From positions 3,162,001-3,226,000 of the forward strand of contig NW_027043829.1 of NCBI RefSeq assembly GCF_037102585.1: DNA of 64,000 bases, written 5' to 3'. Made by a program: the position numbers and the translations under genes. Positions 61,042 through 64,000 of the stretch are shown here, in pieces (positions within the stretch are counted from its first letter, which is position 1; the number at the start of each line of letters is the position of its first letter). The notes beneath the pieces are model-generated. The model was given only the letters and a program-made list of their open reading frames with translations, searched no databases and was not told the DNA's origin. Source of the stretch: Saccharomycopsis crataegensis. Taxonomy: Eukaryota; Ascomycota; Saccharomycetes; Ascoideales; Saccharomycopsidaceae.

Positions 61042-62466
61042 TCATTCAAGATGTCTTTTTTCTTCAACGGCCACTGCCACCTGTTCAACACTCTCATCAT
61101 CAACCACCTTTTCGGCCATTTTTTCCTCTTTCAATTGTAAGAATCTGATAGCTGCTGCAACGATAACACTGACACAAAGAGTGGCGATCATCGCGTAACA
61201 ACTGTGCTTCCACTTTGGAACATAAGTGGCCTTGAAGAACAAGATCGACCACCAAGCGTTGACGGCATTGGAAAACATGTTCATACTGGCCAAAGTAATC
61301 GCTGCTTCTTCCAAATCATTATGACACACCACGTTGGCCCAAGCAAAATACACGGCCTGGCCAGCAAACGATACCCCAGAAAAGTATTGGGCCACAAACA
61401 CCGCGGCAGTGTTCAATGGAGCTGCAAGAGTCAAGATCACGGAAATGATCATGAAGACAAAGATCAACAATGCAATGTGCCAGTGGTATCTAGCACCGGT
61501 TAAATCAACATAAAGTGAACTGGCAAACGTGGCGACAATCCCCACGGCGTATATCCCCATAGGATAGTTGTTTCTATCAGAAATGCTATATCCAGCCCAT
61601 TTTAACCATAATGCGAAAAGACTGTTGATACCAAAAGATTCGTTTTCCCCGGCAAACATCCAAAGGATAGAGAATAACCACCAATGCCATCTACCAACCA
61701 CCCGCTTGACCACCGACAAATCGAACTTGGTTTCGGCCCGTGGTGGTAATCTATCGATCGCCAATTGCTTTTCTTCCTCGCTGAGGAAGAACACGGAACA
61801 ATTGCTTGGATAATCAGGGAAGAAGAAGAAACCGTAAACCACAATAGGCATGGTGATGATGAAATCAATGATGAACAACCATTGCCAACCAGCAAGACCA
61901 TTTCTGCCATCCAAGTTGGTGTGGATTGCCGATTGCATAAACCCTGAAAAGATCGACCCGATCAACCCAGAAGAGGTGAACACCGCAGAACGTTTAGTCA
62001 ATTCGGTCTCTTTATACCAGTTACCAAGAATAAGATGGGTACCACTGAATGTAGACGATTCAAAAATAGCTTGGAAGAATCTGATGACACAAAGTTGACG
62101 GTAACTGGTGACCTTGTACATACCAAGGACGAGTAAACCCCAGGCAATCATACAGAAACACATCCAGTACCGAGGCTTAAGCTTCAAAAGGGCAATGTTA
62201 TTTGGGAGCATCCCGATGGTGTAACCGACAGTGAAACAGGTGTTGACGATATTATAATCGTCACCCTTCATTCCGACGGCCTCGGCCATACCAGAGACAT
62301 AAGCGTTGGCAAAGTTGGTTCTATCAAGGTAGTTGGACCAGTAGCAAAGACAAGTGAAAGAAAGCACGAGAACATCGATCTTGAACAATAACTTGGCTTC
62401 TTTTGGGTCAGATGGAGGTTTCCCCCACAAAGCGTCTCTCACAGCGTAGAATGGCTTGAGGATCAT
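61042..62466 (-). CDS. FEN2: pantothenate transporter FEN2 (MFS)
   Basis: 474 residues from the ATG at 62466. Major facilitator of the allantoate permease (Dal5) group with 12 membrane segments. It matches yeast Fen2 very closely through long stretches: FFQAIFESSTFSGTH, FSGFMQ, GRNGLAGWQWLFIIDF, KRWHWW-like GRWHWWLFSI, RNNYPMGIYAVGIV and NMFSNAVNAWWSILFF. Fen2 is the plasma-membrane H+/pantothenate symporter, feeding CoA synthesis. The frame is open upstream of 62466 but without a good ATG. Many GATAA boxes lie upstream. Divergent from the amidase gene. Confidence 0.94.
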   Translation of the reverse strand: MILKPFYAVRDALWGKPPSDPKEAKLLFKIDVLVLSFTCLCYWSNYLDRTNFANAYVSGMAEAVGMKGDDYNIVNTCFTVGYTIGMLPNNIALLKLKPRYWMCFCMIAWGLLVLGMYKVTSYRQLCVIRFFQAIFESSTFSGTHLILGNWYKETELTKRSAVFTSSGLIGSIFSGFMQSAIHTNLDGRNGLAGWQWLFIIDFIITMPIVVYGFFFFPDYPSNCSVFFLSEEEKQLAIDRLPPRAETKFDLSVVKRVVGRWHWWLFSILWMFAGENESFGINSLFALWLKWAGYSISDRNNYPMGIYAVGIVATFASSLYVDLTGARYHWHIALLIFVFMIISVILTLAAPLNTAAVFVAQYFSGVSFAGQAVYFAWANVVCHNDLEEAAITLASMNMFSNAVNAWWSILFFKATYVPKWKHSCYAMIATLCVSVIVAAAIRFLQLKEEKMAEKVVDDESVEQVAVAVEEKRHLE

Positions 62467-62580
62467 GATGATGGTGTTATATATATATATGTAATGGTGA
62501 TAATGATAATATTTCAAATGGGAGATAAAAGACTGTGATGATCGGAGGGATGGTCGGGGGTATTTATAATGGACTTCATT

Positions 62581-62697
62581 GATAATGGTCAACGGTTATC
62601 TGTTGTGATCTGTCAAAAAGATAAAGTTATGTAAGCGATAACCAGAGATAATAGATAACCAGAGATAATAGATAACGGAAGATAAAAGAGGTGATAA
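62581..62697. promoter_or_regulatory. GATAA-box array with a 17-bp tandem repeat
   Basis: GATAA occurs at 62581, 62620, 62637, 62647, 62654, 62664, 62671, 62681 and 62693. From 62637 to 62675 the unit GATAACCAGAGATAATA is repeated with a 17-bp period. More GATAA lie at 62499, 62505, 62524, 63031 and 63038. GATAA is the core site of yeast GATA factors (Gln3, Gat1, Dal80) in nitrogen catabolite control. Confidence 0.65.
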
Positions 62698-63175
62698 ATG
62701 ATAGCTCAACGCGGAAACCCAAGTCCTCGCAGCTTTTTTGGGGGTTTATCTGGATAGTTAGGTCAAAACGAGGAACTGGGTGTTGTGTGATGGACGATGC
62801 AACCCACACGATAGAACACTGGCGAACAGAGATGATTAATGTTTGTATATTATATGTATATTGTATTAAATTATATATTTATATATATTACAAGCAACAT
62901 AATCAATCTCTCATCGTCTTATTTTTGTCCTACTTACCTCGAAGGATGAAAAAAAAAAAGAAAAAAAGAAAAGTCGGAAAAAAAAAAATCGTTGATCGTC
63001 GCGGGATCCCATATCCTCGGAGATTCTGCTGATAAAAGATAACGACACCCTATATCATTATATATAAGAAGATCTCTCCACGCAAATAAATTGGGTTTAC
63101 AAGATGTAATTTACTGTTTATATATATTCATCCATCGACAAATATTCAACACACACAACAACAACCACCACCACC

Positions 63176-64000
63176 ATGTCATATAAAGAGATCTCTGCCA
63201 AAAAGAGAGCCGAAAGAGATACCCATTTGATCTCCGAATGGTTGATCCCTGAAGATAAATTGCCAAAAGAAAACGACGTTCTCGAATTCCCAGTGAAAAG
63301 CGGTTACTTGTCCGCTCTGGAAATCGAAATCACCGAGAGCGATGCCCCAACCATTTTTGAAAACATCAAAAGCCATAAATGGTCATCTTACGACGTCACC
63401 AAAGCTTTCTGCCACAGATCCCAAATCGCCCACCAATTGACTAACTGTCTTTCGGAAATCTTCTACGCCGAAGGGTTGCAGCAAGCTAAAGCTCTTGATG
63501 AGTATTACGCTACTACTGGCAAATTGAAAGGTCGCTTCCACGGGGTGCCAATCTCCTTGAAAGATAACATCAACGTCATTGGTCAAGCCTCGTCCATTGG
63601 TTACGTTGATTGGTGTTTCAAGCCAGAAGGCGGGTTCACCACCGATTCTGCCATTGCTGAATTGCTTAGAAAAGAAGGGGCGGTGTTTTATTGTAAAACC
63701 AACGTTCCAGTGGCCATGATGATGCCAGAATCCACCAACCACGTTTACGGAACCACCACCAACCCTCTTAATCGTTTGCTCAGTGCCGGTGGTTCTTCGG
63801 GTGGGGCTGCTGCCCACGCTGCTTTGAAAGGGTCTATCATTGATATCGGTTCGGATATTGGTGGGTCGATCCGTATTCCAGCGTCTTTCAACTCGCTTTA
63901 TGCCTTGAGACCAACTTCTGGAAGATACCCAACTTACGGCACCAGATCGGGGTTGCCAGGGCTTGAATCGGTCAACTCGGTTAATGGACCATTGTGTACC
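63176..64000 (+). CDS. AMD2: amidase (AMD2-like), 3' end outside window
   Basis: 275 codons seen, cut at the window end. Amidase-signature family with the full Ser-cisSer-Lys triad: K129 in SLKDNINV, S207 in GGSSGG and S231 in IGGSIRIPA. Spacing between the last two (24) is as in FAAH. Fungal members of this type (AMD2, acetamidase amdS) release ammonia from amides, so nitrogen use is the likely role. The exact substrate is unknown. The 5' leader is CA-rich just before the ATG. GATAA boxes at 63031 and 63038 lie about 140 bp upstream, in line with nitrogen control. Confidence 0.9.
   Translation, partial: MSYKEISAKKRAERDTHLISEWLIPEDKLPKENDVLEFPVKSGYLSALEIEITESDAPTIFENIKSHKWSSYDVTKAFCHRSQIAHQLTNCLSEIFYAEGLQQAKALDEYYATTGKLKGRFHGVPISLKDNINVIGQASSIGYVDWCFKPEGGFTTDSAIAELLRKEGAVFYCKTNVPVAMMMPESTNHVYGTTTNPLNRLLSAGGSSGGAAAHAALKGSIIDIGSDIGGSIRIPASFNSLYALRPTSGRYPTYGTRSGLPGLESVNSVNGPLCT

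Overview
This is a nuclear chromosome segment of a budding yeast (Saccharomycotina). The genes are compact and mostly intronless. The few introns start GTATGT or GTACGT, have an ACTAAC branch site and lie close to the start codon. The proteins match well-known yeast families (COQ6, CWC25, COG6, GRC3, SHM2, SET3, RRN3, OST3, NFS1, RLP7, SSH4, MDM20, DEG1, MRPL39, MCM10, SPT5, TIF35, MCA1, FEN2). Leucine is mostly TTG and CTG looks rare, so I cannot tell from this window whether CTG means Leu, Ser or Ala. The intergenic spaces are AT-rich, full of A/T runs and microsatellites, and unusually long for a yeast. I saw no tRNA, rRNA or CRISPR.

Layout. 1-11.3 kb: the N-terminal part of a two-finger C2H2 regulator, a hexapeptide acetyltransferase, COQ6, CWC25, an aldo-keto reductase and COG6. 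11.9-25.7 kb: APD1, GRC3, SHM2, SET3 and RRN3 (one intron, newly joined here). 25.7-30.9 kb: a gene-poor stretch holding two unidentified open frames and a broken Ty1/copia retrotransposon on the minus strand, with diverged end repeats and a set of small palindromes. 30.9-43.4 kb: a drug/metabolite-type transporter, OST3, NFS1, RLP7, SSH4, an orphan cysteine-rich fragment and MDM20. 43.4-46.7 kb: a second decayed stretch with the remains of a nuclease-kinase (Crinkler/FunK1-like) gene. 46.7-59.1 kb: DEG1, a YEH-type steryl ester lipase, MRPL39 (spliced, 7-base first exon), MCM10, SPT5, TIF35 (spliced, 14-base first exon) and MCA1. 59.1-64 kb: 1.9 kb without a sure gene, then FEN2 and an amidase cut by the window end, diverging from a promoter packed with GATAA boxes.

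The genes are mostly housekeeping and do not form one pathway. Small functional groups exist: ribosome production (GRC3, RRN3, RLP7, TIF35), chromatin and elongation (SET3, SPT5), mitochondrial function (COQ6, NFS1, MRPL39) and the secretory pathway (COG6, OST3, SSH4). Some promoters carry recognisable yeast boxes: paired TGACTC before SHM2, PAC plus RRPE before RLP7, CACGTG in three places, and the GATA array between FEN2 and the amidase.
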